From Liolophura sinensis (taxonomy: Eukaryota; Mollusca; Polyplacophora; Chitonida; Chitonidae), in assembly GCF_032854445.1 (NCBI RefSeq), contig NC_088306.1, positions 27,933,764-27,997,763 on the forward strand: a stretch of DNA of 64,000 nucleotides, in the 5' to 3' direction. The position numbers and the translations under genes are program-made. This document shows, one piece after another, positions 1 to 10,965 of this stretch. The notes under the pieces were generated by a model that did no database searches, was not told the origin of the DNA, and was given only the letters and a program-made list of their open reading frames with translations. Positions within the stretch are counted from its first letter, which is position 1. Each line of letters starts with the position of its first letter.

Positions 1-222
1 GGTGGCTTTTATGGACCATACTATCAGAATTTATCAGAGTTCTGACGTCACAGAAAATTTATCCAACAATAATCACGATTTTAAATGTTGGAGTAAGTCT
101 TTTTGTTTACGAGTATGAGTAAACTAAAATAAATGTTCTTCCCTGTGGTGAACATCAGGAAAAAAAAGGTGATGTGACGTCAGAGTTCCTAGATACCGTC
201 AGTATGATTCATAAAGCCCACC
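1..222. mobile_element. MITE-like short element with terminal inverted repeats
   Basis: The first about 52 bases and bases 174-222 are imperfect reverse complements of each other. Both arms carry the inner motif gtgacgtcaga and the outer end GGTGG/CCACC, with roughly 70% matching between. The middle of about 120 bases is AT-rich and has no open frame of note. This is the layout of a non-autonomous DNA transposon (MITE). The left end coincides with the window edge, so the element may extend further and no target-site duplication can be judged. It could also be a chance or older palindromic repeat. Confidence 0.45.
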
Positions 223-413
223 ACAGTATTCAAATATTTGAATGCCCTTCAACACTCTTGAAAAATCTAAAAAAAAAATAAATGAAAGTATTTTTACACA
301 TAGTTTCCAGTTGTCCTTATGATAAAATGTTCATATTTTAGCTTTCTTTTACTTTAAATAGTAAGCTGGGTTTATCCCTCTGGAAGGCGGCACTAACTTT
401 ATTCTGCCTATAA

Positions 414-701
414 CCTTAACTCCTCTAACAAATGATAACAGATCTCTAACCTTAACTCCTCTAACAAATGATAACAGATCTCTAACCTTAACTCCTCTAA
501 CAAATGATAACAGATCTCTAACCTTAACATCTCTAACAAATGATAACAGATCTCTAATCTTAACTCCTCTAACAAATGATAACAGATCTCTAACCTTAAC
601 TCCTCTAAAGAATGATAACAGATCTCTAACCTTAACACCTCTAACAAATGATAACAGATCTCTGACCTTAACTCCTCTAACAAATGATAACACATCTCAG
701 T
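414..701. repeat. 36-bp minisatellite, 8 copies
   Basis: Eight head-to-tail copies of a 36-base unit start at 414, 450, 486, 522, 558, 594, 630 and 666. Each begins ccttaactcctctaac and contains aaatgataacagatctct. Copies differ by only a few substitutions. Because 36 is divisible by three, two minus-strand frames stay open across it, but the translation is a simple 12-residue repeat with no gene context, so I read it as non-coding satellite DNA. Confidence 0.9.
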
Positions 702-2694
702 TCAAATGTATACGTCAATACAGCCGCGCTGCCGAGACAACCTTACGAATTCGACTATATTGTCGAACGAAAATAAAACGCACACTACTATGCGATTTTA
801 GAATTTGACAAACGACATCGACTGAACGCGGCCTGTGAAATTGTCTTGTCTTATTATCACTCCACTCGTTGATTTCGATGATTCGATACGACAAATCATA
901 CGCAGCGTTCAAACGATGCGACTTCATCCTTGGGCGGCGGCGTATAGTTGATTAAAGGTAACTCTGGAATATGCATTGCACCAAGTTTAGGAACTGAGTT
1001 TCATTTCAGTTTTTGGGACAAAAAATCAGGCCAAGGTGCGTTGACCGTTTATGGAGACTGTTTAAACATTGGCGCCCCACGGTTAGTATGTAAATGTTTA
1101 TTCGACCACTGGTAATAGCTCCAACACTCAATGAAATTTGATTAAGCAACGGTCTGTGCAAACAGATTGTTTGGACGCCTGCCATGTCTGTATAATAGGT
1201 GAAAATGTGAAATGTGCCTTATCGTTGGGAGACGCTCACACTCCACTCCACATGAGGAGGGGGGAGGCGGCCGTTGGAGAGGTGGGAGGGGAAAGTAGAC
1301 ACTAAAATAACCCTGAGAGTCAAGTTAATATGGATAGATTACTTGACAAGGTTTTGTCACGTCTGCTCACTGGAGATAACAAAACAGTTACTCGTAACGG
1401 AATTTTCTAGGCGAGGTTTATAAATAGTCGTGTTATGAAATATGACGATAGGTCTATTGTTGAACACCTGATCTTGTTACTAATATAAATAAGCGATTTA
1501 TGTATACCGCCAACGCCCAGTATAACACCGACCCTGTTCATACATGCTCAGGTGTGTAATCGGATACAAAGTTATTGTTTTATAATTGTATCCCTGATAA
1601 CAACCTGTACAAGTGGTTATTAAGAACATGGCAACCCGGCATGACTGAAGTGCATGCTTTTATATTAGAGAGTTTACATACGGCACCAAGCAAAGCACCT
1701 TGATACTCACACGGTGCGACTCAAATATCTTTTTTTGTTATAATTAACGTATAGGATGATATAAAATATCTTAACTTGTAGGTCTTGTTTTTCATAAGAA
1801 ATCTAGGTTTAACGAGATTATATCGAAGATTTCGGACAAAAGTCGATCAAGAAAAATCCAATAAAACTATTTTTTAGAATAGTTCAAATGATTTCCTTTC
1901 ACAAAATATAAGTCTTGTCTGCGCGAGTACTACCGTAAAAAAAATTGGTCAAAAAATCGTAAAATTTACAATGCAGGTCTCTTTACAACTTTTTAAAACT
2001 TTAGAATCATTTTAACACCAAAAATAGTATTGGTGCGAATCTGGTAATTTCTGAAACACTGTAATTTGAGACATTCTTGTCATAAAGAGAAACTTGGATT
2101 TGTTTGCTGAATTTAAATATTTTGCCCAAAATTTCCTCTTTAATCTAATGAAAGCAACGAAACCTAAAACCCAAGGGATAAATTGACTGGTTTTTAATGA
2201 AGTCAAGACGTTCAAACTCAATGATTTCACTATACAGTTACATGTTTATCAATTATCCCGATAGGGATATAATTATAGTCATATAAATTGATATAATTAA
2301 TGTGGATTTATTCAAAGTTTATACTTTGAATACTAGTGGTTGAAATCAAAGGGAAACTGAGACACCCTTTTAAATATTTGGGTAAATATAAATAAATAGT
2401 AATAGATGGGTTTTAAATATTTCTTTTAAAATATTTTTAAGGTACGTGATAAAACAAGTTTCGCCAGTTTTCCATATTCTTTGATGCCGGTTACGTTGTA
2501 CTTTCCCGAAACACCCTACTCTGTCATGTTTTTGACTTCAAGAAGGAATAATACATGTAATATTGCTCTGATACTGGCAGGCACGACAGTACTTAACATC
2601 AAACCTCGCACAGTTCCCTTTTTTTTCGAAAAAAAGAAAAAAAACGACAATGATTCACAAACCGTTATAATAGTAGGCCCTACCGCAATATAAT
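702..2694. other. gene-free stretch
   Basis: AT-rich non-coding sequence. Only short chance frames (about 70 codons) are present, with no recognisable domain, RNA gene or repeat beyond homopolymer runs. A purine-rich G-run patch lies near 1,255-1,295. Confidence 0.6.
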
Positions 2695-2696
2695 AA

Positions 2697-2862
2697 ACAA
2701 ACTTGCAGCGTAGAGAGTAAACCAGTGCAGCGACGATAGTGAGACAATTGGCAAGTGGTAATACGTAACCGGTGAAATACGGACTACTGTCAGTTTAAGT
2801 TAGGGTTTATTTCTAACTGTTCATGTAAATGCTTAAGCACTAGCAATTTACACGCCGCTAGT
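2697..2862 (-). repeat. diverged interspersed repeat, inverted copy
   Basis: The reverse complement of this segment matches 8,005-8,165 and 8,385-8,540. The shared order of blocks is GCGTGTAA.TTGCT, AAGCA.TTACATGAACAGTTAGAA, a GTATTTCACC.GTTACGTA block, and a terminal TTTACTCTCTA..GCTG. The three copies show many substitutions and small indels, so the family is old. No coding capacity is visible and I do not recognise the family. Confidence 0.7.
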
Positions 2863-2989
2863 TCCAGAGTTAAGATAGAATTAGGTAAGAAAAAAATTGC
2901 ATTGATTTTAGTGGTAATTTAGTAAACTTCACTGGTCTAGAATTACTCAAGATGGTGTGTTGTCGTCACATTTAAAATAAAAATAACAT

Positions 2990-3236
2990 TTTATGAGGGA
3001 GCATTGTGCCGCAATGACCCAGGAGCCTCTCACCAATACGGTCGCTGTGAGTTCAACTACAGCTCTTGCTGACTTCCTCCCCAGCCATAAGTGGGAAAGT
3101 CTGGCATCAACCTGTGGATACTCGTGGATTTCCCCAGGGCTCTGCCCGGTTATCTTCCGCCATAATGCTGGCCTCCATCGTGTAAATGAAATATTCTTCA
3201 GTACGGCATAAAACACCAATAAAATAAGTAAATAAA
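2990..3236 (+). mobile_element. tRNA-derived SINE-like element
   Basis: The element contains a degenerate B-box-like stretch (gtgagttcaactacagctc), then the body shared by several copies in this window (tttccccagggctctgcc, cataatgctggcc, attcttcagtacggc, acaccaataaaat). It ends in an AAAT-type tail. The same body recurs at 4,738-4,880 and 9,255-9,390. Short open frames on both strands here are incidental. The organisation suggests the broad molluscan/metazoan SINE superfamily; that family assignment is from memory. Confidence 0.7.
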
Positions 3237-4737
3237 TGTATAGTATGCGTTTATTTGACCGGACGTTGCATTTGTGAGACTGTCATATTGTTTCTCCATC
3301 TACCGACAGGGTGATTGTACAGGATATCATGACACGAAAACACCATGACCTGATTTCACACTGGGCGTGAATGCCAATATTCTGACAAACTGATCCGCAG
3401 TGGTGCCGAGAATTCAGTAGTCTGTAACGACTTCACAGAAATGATCTATCCTTTCTGCTGACTGACGTATAATATACATGGAACAGGTGTATACTTGTAC
3501 GCGACGTCTTCGCTGAAATCGATATCTGTGTCCAAAGGTCGAGTTGCACACATCAAGTCGTGGGAATATAAATGTACTCACCGCTAGGCTCATAACCCCT
3601 TAAAGACCCCACCCAGCCACGCCACACCCATGCAGCGTATGTCGTCAATAAACTATGATTATGTTACATATAGGGAGTGTACTGTTTGTTGTAAATTTTC
3701 ATGTCTCTATGTTATTTTCTCTGCTACGCTGAATTGGAAAGCTTTTTAACAATGATAGTGACTATATGCACTGGATGACCATCCAATTTCTACAAGGTGA
3801 CGCTAAGGCGACACCAATTTCATTTCTGTTTTACGGGCGAGCCGAAATTAAAGAACTCCAAAACTGAATTAAAAAAAAACCCTGAAAATCCACCATTTTA
3901 TTTTTGACACGTATCTTGATGGGGTTTTTTAAATGATTTTTTTCTGTTTTTCAAGACTTTCCGATCATGTGAATATGTTAGGAAAAATTGCCAAGGTTGT
4001 CTACATTTTCCCAAACTGAGATTTTTTCAGTTTTTGTCATTATTTTTATTGGCCTGAAAGAAATTATCGTATATTTCAGCCTTATTACTGAAAAACTGTC
4101 AAACAGTTTAAGAAAGGAATTTCAACTTCAGAATTTTACTAGATATTAATTCCATTGACGTATATGAGCGATGTATCATGAGCCTTGATATGCTTCAGTA
4201 ACACTATGGTTCTGTGAAAAACGTCATGTAACGGATGTATACACAGGCCCATTTTAAATTTGCTTTCTTACTGTATTAGCTACATTTTATTCGACCTCAC
4301 AGAATTATTATTAGGGGTAGAGATGATTTTCATGTATCTAACTAACAGCTGCAACGAAAACAGTCATTTTAAAATGTATACAGGTTTTTTCTCTGGTAAA
4401 GCATATATATCGTTTAATAGTTTACTTTGGTATATTCATACGTGCTATATATATCCCCAAATCTCCAGGAGGGTTATTTCTCTTGCTTTTCGAACTTTGG
4501 CATGCATGTATATCCCCAAAGTTGTGTTCCATGAAAGTTACTTCTTTCGTATTTCTAACTTCTGCATATGTCTCCTAAGTTTTCTTCAGTGCAGGAAAAT
4601 CGACTTTTTCGTATGTTTAACACCCTTACATCCCTAGAGTCGTGCTTCAGAAAAATTCTTTATTTTGCATTTTTTCTTTTTAATTTTTCGTCAAGCATTC
4701 ATGCTTATTAGCATCACAACACGGTTATTTTACGAAC
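3237..4737. other. gene-free stretch
   Basis: AT-rich non-coding sequence. A 125-codon plus-strand frame at about 4,260-4,637 has no recognisable domain and a composition of ordinary non-coding DNA, so I do not call it a gene. No RNA gene or obvious repeat seen. Confidence 0.55.
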
Positions 4738-4880
4738 AAATCTGCGGTTGCTTATGGTCGTGGGTTTCCCACAAGCTGTGTCCAGGTTCCTACCACCATA
4801 TAATGCTAGCCGCCTTGCATCGTATAAGTTTATAATATCCTTCATTACGGCGTAGCACACCAATCAAACCAATACATGTT
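4738..4880 (+). mobile_element. SINE-like element, 3' body and tail
   Basis: A diverged copy of the same body as 2,990-3,236 and 9,255-9,390: gtcgtgggtttccc, tgtccaggttcctaccacca, taatgctagccgcc, atccttcattacggcg, acaccaatcaaac. The tRNA-like head is not obvious, so this is probably a 5'-truncated insertion. Confidence 0.65.
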
Positions 4881-5061
4881 GAGGACATTTGGAATCAAAG
4901 CGCGCGATACCTACATTTGTACCTTCCTTGACATTTTCTACGCAATGTACTACGCCTGTTTCATCGATTAAGACAGTCATCCATTTTGGGCACAACCCCG
5001 TCATCCGTCCCAGATGTTTCGAACAGGATCCATCCCATGGTGTTCTTAAATACAGCTTCAT
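4870..5061 (-). other. unrecognised open frame, possible exon or gene relic
   Basis: A 65-codon minus-strand frame reads like ordinary globular protein. It contains PWDGSCSKHLGRMTG, LCPKWMTVLIDETG and HCVENVKEGTN, with four cysteines and balanced charged residues, unlike the Leu/Phe/Ile-rich chance frames around it. Its 3' end runs into the SINE tail at about 4,870. I see no convincing splice sites, promoter or partner exons. I do not recognise the family. It may be a fragment of a transposon or a decayed exon, or chance. Confidence 0.22.
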
Positions 5062-6105
5062 GTTGTTACCTGTTGTTTTGATACCGCGTCACCGACAGAT
5101 GCATCCTGTCACAACAACAGGTAGTCAGCCCAATTCCAACAGCTAACAGGTAGAAGAACAACCCACCTGTTGATTAACGGATCAAAGAAAACACTGTGCT
5201 GACATGCAGGTGACGGATTAGTGAAGGTGATTAAGGAAGTGGATTTTTGTCTCATGGTTGAAAATTGTGTGTGAAGAACAAAAGTGAAGTCAAGTATTTT
5301 TCTGATTGGATGTCTTAATACCAGACTCGCGCGACAGACAGAGGTCAATGTCTTAGAGGTAGTGATTGGGTGGGGCTAATACACAGAGTAGATCACGGCA
5401 GACGGCAGGTAGTGTAACCTGGGATTAAAGTCTATGTTAATCTATGTTAGACTTTATTGAGATTCAATGTGTCGGCATTTTATTGATTACCGTATATAAC
5501 AATGATTCAAAATGAAATCTTCGTTTCTTGGAATTACACTACTTCGATAAGTATGTGAAACCTATCAATTGAAGTATAAGATAAAAGGAAGATGTAGGTC
5601 AAGCGATTTGTCTAACCAACTCATCTGATTCGACCAACCGAATAAACTTAGGACAAAGCTTATTTGACACGCTTTGCATAATTCGATAAATCGGATCGTA
5701 TGGACGTGACATATTTTTCAAAATTTTTTAATTCCATGTTATTCGAATTCGATGACTCGCTATACAACAGATTGAGTCATGCGAATACGGCTACAGATGA
5801 ACTCGTGAATTATAAAACATCTTCATTTTCAATTGCCTCTTATGTTGAGGGAAGCCAGACATGATTATATGTTGTTTGCTCTCATTTTATCTCCAAAAAC
5901 GTGTGGTAGTGTATGTAAGCATTACATTCAGTTGATCGTTTGAAGGTTATTTGCATAATAACATTCAGATCCATGTTTACTCTAATGGGTTATGACATGC
6001 AATAAGTTTGGGCCGCTTGGCTTTAAAGGAAAAAAGACTGAATCTTAAAACAAGGGCATATCCTTAGTAGCTGTGACAACGATGTCGTTTTTTATTCAGT
6101 TCTTT
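5062..6105. other. gene-free stretch
   Basis: AT-rich non-coding sequence with only short unconvincing frames. A small near-palindrome built on aaagtcta / tagacttt sits at about 5,425-5,455. Nothing else is recognisable. Confidence 0.55.
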
Positions 6106-6106
6106 G

Positions 6107-6250
6107 TCAAGTGGATGATTCATGTTGAACTTTCCTGTTCATAACGAAAAGCCAGTACTTCAACTCACAGCGACCAAATTGGTGAGGGGCTCCTGATTCA
6201 GCGCGCAACTCCAGCACGTTAACCAGTGAGCCACGTGGGCCCTGATCTCT
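6107..6250 (-). mobile_element. SINE head fragment (tRNA-like), minus strand
   Basis: Read on the minus strand, this has an A-box-like stretch (cgtggctcactggttaacg) followed by gaggagcccctcaccaa-type sequence and tcgctgtgagttgaa. That is the same head seen in the plus-strand element at 2,990 (gagcctctcaccaatacg, tcgctgtgagttcaac). The 3' body and tail are absent or too diverged to see. Confidence 0.5.
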
Positions 6251-6828
6251 ACTGCGCGCCATCTTGCTGGAAGCCAGTGGTCCTCCAAGAACGGTTGGAC
6301 TACTCAAAGGTCACGAGCCTCGCCGACCAATCATTGTCACGTATTCCCTTAAGAATAAGGAGAGCAGTGGAATCTTCAAACTCTACAAAAGCGGATTTTC
6401 CCGGCGCAGTGTCCTGACCGTTGGAGAGCAATTACCGTAATCACATGATCAAGACCCGCTCGCCGTTTGACTATAACAGAATGAAATAACACTTGATTTA
6501 AAAAGTAAGGACAAGTTTTACACCTTTTATATAATTTACCATGCAGAAGAACGAATATTTGCACAGAAGACAAGAAAAATATGATTAAAAAGGGGTCGGA
6601 AGGCATCTACCTTACAGAAGAACGCAGCCATACGAACATTGGGCCTTCTATAACCACCAATACACTTAGTTTGCAATATATACGAAATCAATGCATCGAA
6701 ACACTATAATACAAAGCCTTTGTTTTATACAGTGTGAGAAAATATAAGATCCAACAATGCGAGACAATTAATACACAATCCTACAGTGCAGGTGACAAGT
6801 GAGTAAAGAGGGAGGGTGCCTCATTTTC

Positions 6829-6957
6829 CCGGGGGTTGGGGAGGGCGAGGGAGGGATGTTGGGTAGGTATGCTGATGTTTGGCAGTGTGATTGTAGGGTT
6901 TTCTTTCAACATATTCCTAACCCCCCCCCCCCACCCCACCCTTCCACACCGCCACCT
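6829..6957. other. G-rich and C-rich tracts (G-quadruplex potential)
   Basis: At 6,829-6,857 there are five closely spaced runs of three or more G (ggggg, gggg, ggg, ggg, ggg), fitting the four-run G-quadruplex pattern on the plus strand. About 65 bases downstream, near 6,921-6,942, lies a long C tract with the same potential on the minus strand. No gene is attached to it. The short translated frames with Pro/Gly runs are artefacts of these tracts. Confidence 0.5.
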
Positions 6958-7848
6958 CCCACTGTGCAATACCCCTATATCAAAATCAAATTTTACTCAC
7001 GGAAGCCACTCCTGTGGCTAGAAGCATTGCTCCAGACACCAGTAGCTTTATTTTCACTTAGAAACTAATTTTCGGTTAATACTCAGTCCGTTAACAGCTT
7101 GGCTGATGTCACTTAAATTATAATGGCAAAATGCTCAGGAATTTCAAGACGAGCAGTAACGATATTGAAGCAGCAACTACGACTGATATTCGAGCGGAGT
7201 TCGTTATATTCCCATGCACTTATATTATATATAGCAGGGCGATAAAACATTATAATATTTAATGTGTATGACCATAAGAAAAGACCAGTTATGTTTCATA
7301 AGTATAAAATATGCTGTAAGTTTGTACGCATCTGTATTATACAAATTGTGCGTAGTTCTACCTTTTCTATAAACAAATTAAGAAATACCTTTACAGGTGC
7401 AAAGAAGGTGTGGCAATATTTGCCCTCGGGATATGCGTCTGGAAAACACGACATATGAATCATGCTTACTGACACGTAAAACTAATCATGCTTATCTTAT
7501 TTGTGTCAACAGACGGGATGGGGTAGGGGAGGGGTTCCCCGGTTCTTTTTACCGGGGGACCTTAACTTGCTAGCCGAACTTTTCGCTTTGACATGATATG
7601 AGGCCATTATGTAATAGCCGTGTAACATTTGTTACTGGCGTATAAAGACAGAAGTTACAGCTCTAATCATCAGTCACGTACACGCACAGTACATATATGC
7701 TCCAATGAATAGAGCGTTGACAAAATGTTATTCCACAAAAAAGGGCGTGACTAAAGCGCAGTATGGGGATAATCCTTCAATCTCTTTGCTGTAGTTCTTT
7801 TTTGTGTAGTATTCCAGCATAAACCAGCATTTCGGTGCTGCCAGACTG
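6958..7848. other. gene-free stretch
   Basis: Non-coding; no domain-bearing frame, RNA gene or clear repeat recognised. Confidence 0.5.
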
Positions 7849-7849
7849 G

Positions 7850-8170
7850 TGGACCCTCGAGGGCTGGTCACGTTGCATTGCTCTCATGTGATTCTATATA
7901 AAATGCGATAACAAAACAGCATTTCGACTACTTCTGCACTAGTTTAATATATTGCAATTGAGATGACTGCCTTTTTTTTACCTAACTTTACCTAACATGG
8001 TGCTAGGGGGCGTGTAATTTGCTGATATTTAAGCACTTACATGAACAGTTAGAATGAAACCCTGACTGAGGTAGATTGGCAAGAGGCCGTATTTCACCGG
8101 TTACGTGTGACCATTTGACAACTATCGCACTGTCTTCCCCGCTCTTCGTTTACTCTCTATGCTGTATGTC
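7850..8170 (+). repeat. direct repeat, copy 1 of a diverged pair
   Basis: This segment aligns with about 8,228-8,545 at an offset of about 372-378 bases. Both copies have a ctggtc..ttgcattg start, a tataaaatg/tattaaatg block, an acagcattt/cccagcatttt block, gcgtgtaa.ttgct, acatgaacagttagaa and gtatttcacc.gttacg. The right half is also found inverted at 2,697-2,862. Non-coding, unrecognised family. Confidence 0.65.
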
Positions 8171-8227
8171 TTTACTTTTATTGTATTCCTTTATAAACTG
8201 GGATTCTGCTGGTTGACTAAAAACATA

Positions 8228-8545
8228 TCCGAGGTCTGGTCCTTTTGCATTGTTCAAATGTTATTGTATATTAAATGTGATGACAACCCAGCATTTTGAG
8301 TAATTCTAGCCCAATGGCGTCTAATAAATGCAGTTTTCACCACTGCATTTTTTGTATCTTATTCTGCTTAATCCATGGTTTAAAGGGGCGTGTAAGTTGC
8401 TGCTGTTCAAGCATTTACATGAACAGTTAGAAGAAACCCTTACAAAGGTAAATTGACAAGAGAGCGTATTTCACCTGTTACGTATGACCATTTTCTGTCA
8501 CACTGTCGTCGCTGCTTAGGTTTTACTCTCTATATGCTGTAGGCC
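8228..8545 (+). repeat. direct repeat, copy 2 of a diverged pair
   Basis: Second copy of the unit at 7,850-8,170, in the same orientation. Divergence is substantial and indels are present, so the duplication is old or the two copies inserted independently next to each other. Confidence 0.65.
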
Positions 8546-9140
8546 TTTATATCAGCACTATTCACTATTATAAGGAGGCTAATACCAACCGCAGTAAACG
8601 TCCGTATTACGTATTATCAACAGATAACTGGTAACTGGAAAACAGGTTGTTTTCTATTTTTAGCCCCTGTCGGTTGGAAGCGTCAACAGGGTGCGAGGCC
8701 AAACTCGTTCGACTGGAACCCCCAAAGGCTCCCTGGACAGCGGTCAGTCATTGGCCGGAATACTAGTTGACCATTGGCTGGCTTTGGGTCAGTCTTGAAC
8801 TGTTAGGCGGGACAGCCACCCACACACAAGTCTTCCCAACCCCACAGAAGGTGTGGTTAAGTGACAACCTCTTGGATCATTACCTAGTTTGTCATCCATG
8901 TGAAGAGAACCTCGGATTCTTGTTCTTCAGATATCATCGTTTGATCAATCTTTTTGTGTGTTTTGGATTCACGAAGGAGTACACCTATTTTGAGATGTAG
9001 ACGTCGTATGGATTGCACATCAACTCGATCTTACTGGCGATCCAATATGACTGCACTAGAGGATTCTAGTTTACAAGACATTTACTGAATTACACAGTCT
9101 TTATCGCGTTATCTTGTGGAATACGTAAGGTTTTACAAAG

Positions 9141-9170
9141 ATGTCTTGGAGAACGAGGTTCCACGATAAG
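9141..9170 (+). CDS. candidate first coding exon of the giant mucin gene (tentative)
   Basis: An ATG with A at -3 opens a 10-codon frame, MSWRTRFHDK, that runs directly into a good donor (aag|gtatgt) in phase 0. The first strongly supported coding exon downstream begins at a good acceptor at 15,179, also in phase 0, and lacks an obvious start of its own. Joining the two would give a short basic N-terminus ahead of the Tyr-rich cytoplasmic tail. The intron would be 6.0 kb. This is a compatibility argument only: any short ATG-plus-donor could pass it, and no promoter is visible. RNA evidence would decide it. Confidence 0.27.
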
Positions 9171-9254
9171 GTATGTTCAAACATTTGTAAGTGTTTTTCA
9201 TTTCATTTGCAAAATATATAAATATCTCGACAAACATATGCATGTAGTCTTGCA

Positions 9255-9390
9255 ACAACCTGCGTGTGGTCGTGGGTTTCCATCGGGCTCTACCCGGTTC
9301 TCTCTCACCATAATGCTGGTCGCCGTCGTATAAGCGAAATATTCATGAGAACGGCGTAAAACTCCAATCAAATAAATATATAAATGTAAA
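9255..9390 (+). mobile_element. SINE-like element, 3' body and tail
   Basis: Clear copy of the shared SINE body: gtggtcgtgggtttcc, ctctacccggttctctc, accataatgctggtcgcc, gtcgtataagcgaaatatt, gagaacggcgtaaaac, then tccaatcaaataaatata. The least decayed copy in the window. Confidence 0.75.
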
Positions 9391-10452
9391 ATGCTTATTT
9401 ACAGTACTCTTTACATACACATTCCAAAATTCAAAACCAGACTCTGTAATCACCTTGTCTGAGATATGAACATGTGGCTCTGTCTTCTCAAATTTGATTT
9501 CTGAGAAATTCTACACGTGCTGATAAATGTAAATGAATACCCTAGATCTGTTTAGTTACGGAGATCATTTATAATCCCCTTTACTCATGTTCCTTGGTAA
9601 ATTTCACAATTAATCCATTTTTTTCTTATCAAAATCGTATGCATATTCTGAAGTTGCGATTTATTCATTTGCTACCGATAATACAAATATCCCAGACAAT
9701 CTAAATCTGGAGAACACACAGATCCCCGTTTGGAATGCGGAGGTATGTTTAGAACGTCTTGGCCTTAGGGGAAAGTGTGCGGATGGAGTCACGGTTTATT
9801 GACCACTTAGGTCAATATTACGTAATTCTTTGAACAGGTGAGAAAGGCTCCTACAGGTGTGTCTTTTGAAAATCTCGTACAACCTTACAACAGACATACG
9901 TGAGAATTAAGTCGGGTACCTTTCTTTTGCAAACGCACGTGTAATCTGCTTGTGTACTTTTACGTCCGACAGTTTGCACAACGGGGCTGGTGCTTTGAGT
10001 GGAATTCCTGAAACAAGAGAAGCTCCCCCCACTCCTCTCCACTATCGTGGAAATGGGCACGATGTATGCTAATTAAACATGTCAAACACACAGAAGCATG
10101 TGCTGCCTTTACCGTCAGGTCAAAACCTGATACACAATTCACAGACAGTGTGCTGAACGGACGCATTCTGCCATGTTTGTCAACTTCGTGCACAGAATCA
10201 GAAAATTCAGCGACTATTTTGTTCTTATTTGCATATAAAACGGCCAAGGACTCAGGGATCAATATTTGGACATAATAAAAAGTTAACAAACATCATCAAA
10301 AACACACACGCAGAAAACATCAAAGACATTGCGGGAACTACTTCTTTTAGTTCATTATTGCTTAAATTACATCTTGAAACGCGTTAGTCACTCACAAAAT
10401 ATTATGCAGTATATAGTTTCGATGTAGGCAGAATAATTTTAAGAATCGTAAG
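9391..10452. other. gene-free stretch
   Basis: Non-coding. Overlapping short frames occur on both strands at about 9,850-10,290 (up to 109 codons), but none has a recognisable domain or good splice boundaries. Confidence 0.5.
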
Positions 10453-10455
10453 TTG

Positions 10456-10965
10456 GTTGATAATGATTATGGTGGTAATGCTGATTATGATGGTAATATT
10501 GATTATGATGGTAATGTTGATTATGATGGTAATGTTGACTATGGTGGTAATGCTGATTATGATGGTAATGTTGACTATGGTGGTAATGCTGATTATGATG
10601 GTAATGCTGATTATGATGGTAATGTTGACTATGGTGGCAATGCTGATTATGATGGTAATATTGATTATGATGGTAATGTTGACTATGGTGGTAATATTGA
10701 TTATGATGGTACTGTTGACTATGGTGGTAATGCTGATTATGATGGTAATATTGATTATGATGGTAATGTTGACTATGGTGGTAATATTGATTATGATGGT
10801 ACTGTTGACTATGGTGGTAATGTTGATTATGATGGCAATATTGATTATGATGGTAATGTTGACTATGGTGGTAATATTGATTATGATGGTACTGTTGACT
10901 ATGGTGGTAATGTTGACTATGATGGTAATGCTGATTATTATGGTAATGCTGATTATCTGTTCGAT
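10456..10965. repeat. 18-bp minisatellite with 36-bp higher-order pattern
   Basis: About 28 head-to-tail copies of an 18-base unit (type: ggtaatgttgattatgat). Two main variants (gattatgatggtaat.. and gactatggtggtaat..) often alternate. Because the unit is a multiple of three, two plus-strand frames stay open, one reading as an acidic G-N-[VAI]-D-Y-[DG] hexapeptide repeat and one as a Met/Val/Leu repeat. There is no ATG, splice pairing or conserved flank supporting translation, so I call it satellite DNA. Confidence 0.88.

Noticed and set aside
349-695. 114- and 95-codon minus-strand frames near the left end
   Set aside because: Produced by the 36-bp minisatellite; no gene context.
414-701. 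CRISPR-like array (regular 36-base period)
   Set aside because: Units are contiguous with no unique spacers, and the context is eukaryotic; it is a minisatellite.
2947-3219. 72- and 90-codon frames on both strands
   Set aside because: They lie within a SINE-like element and have no domain.
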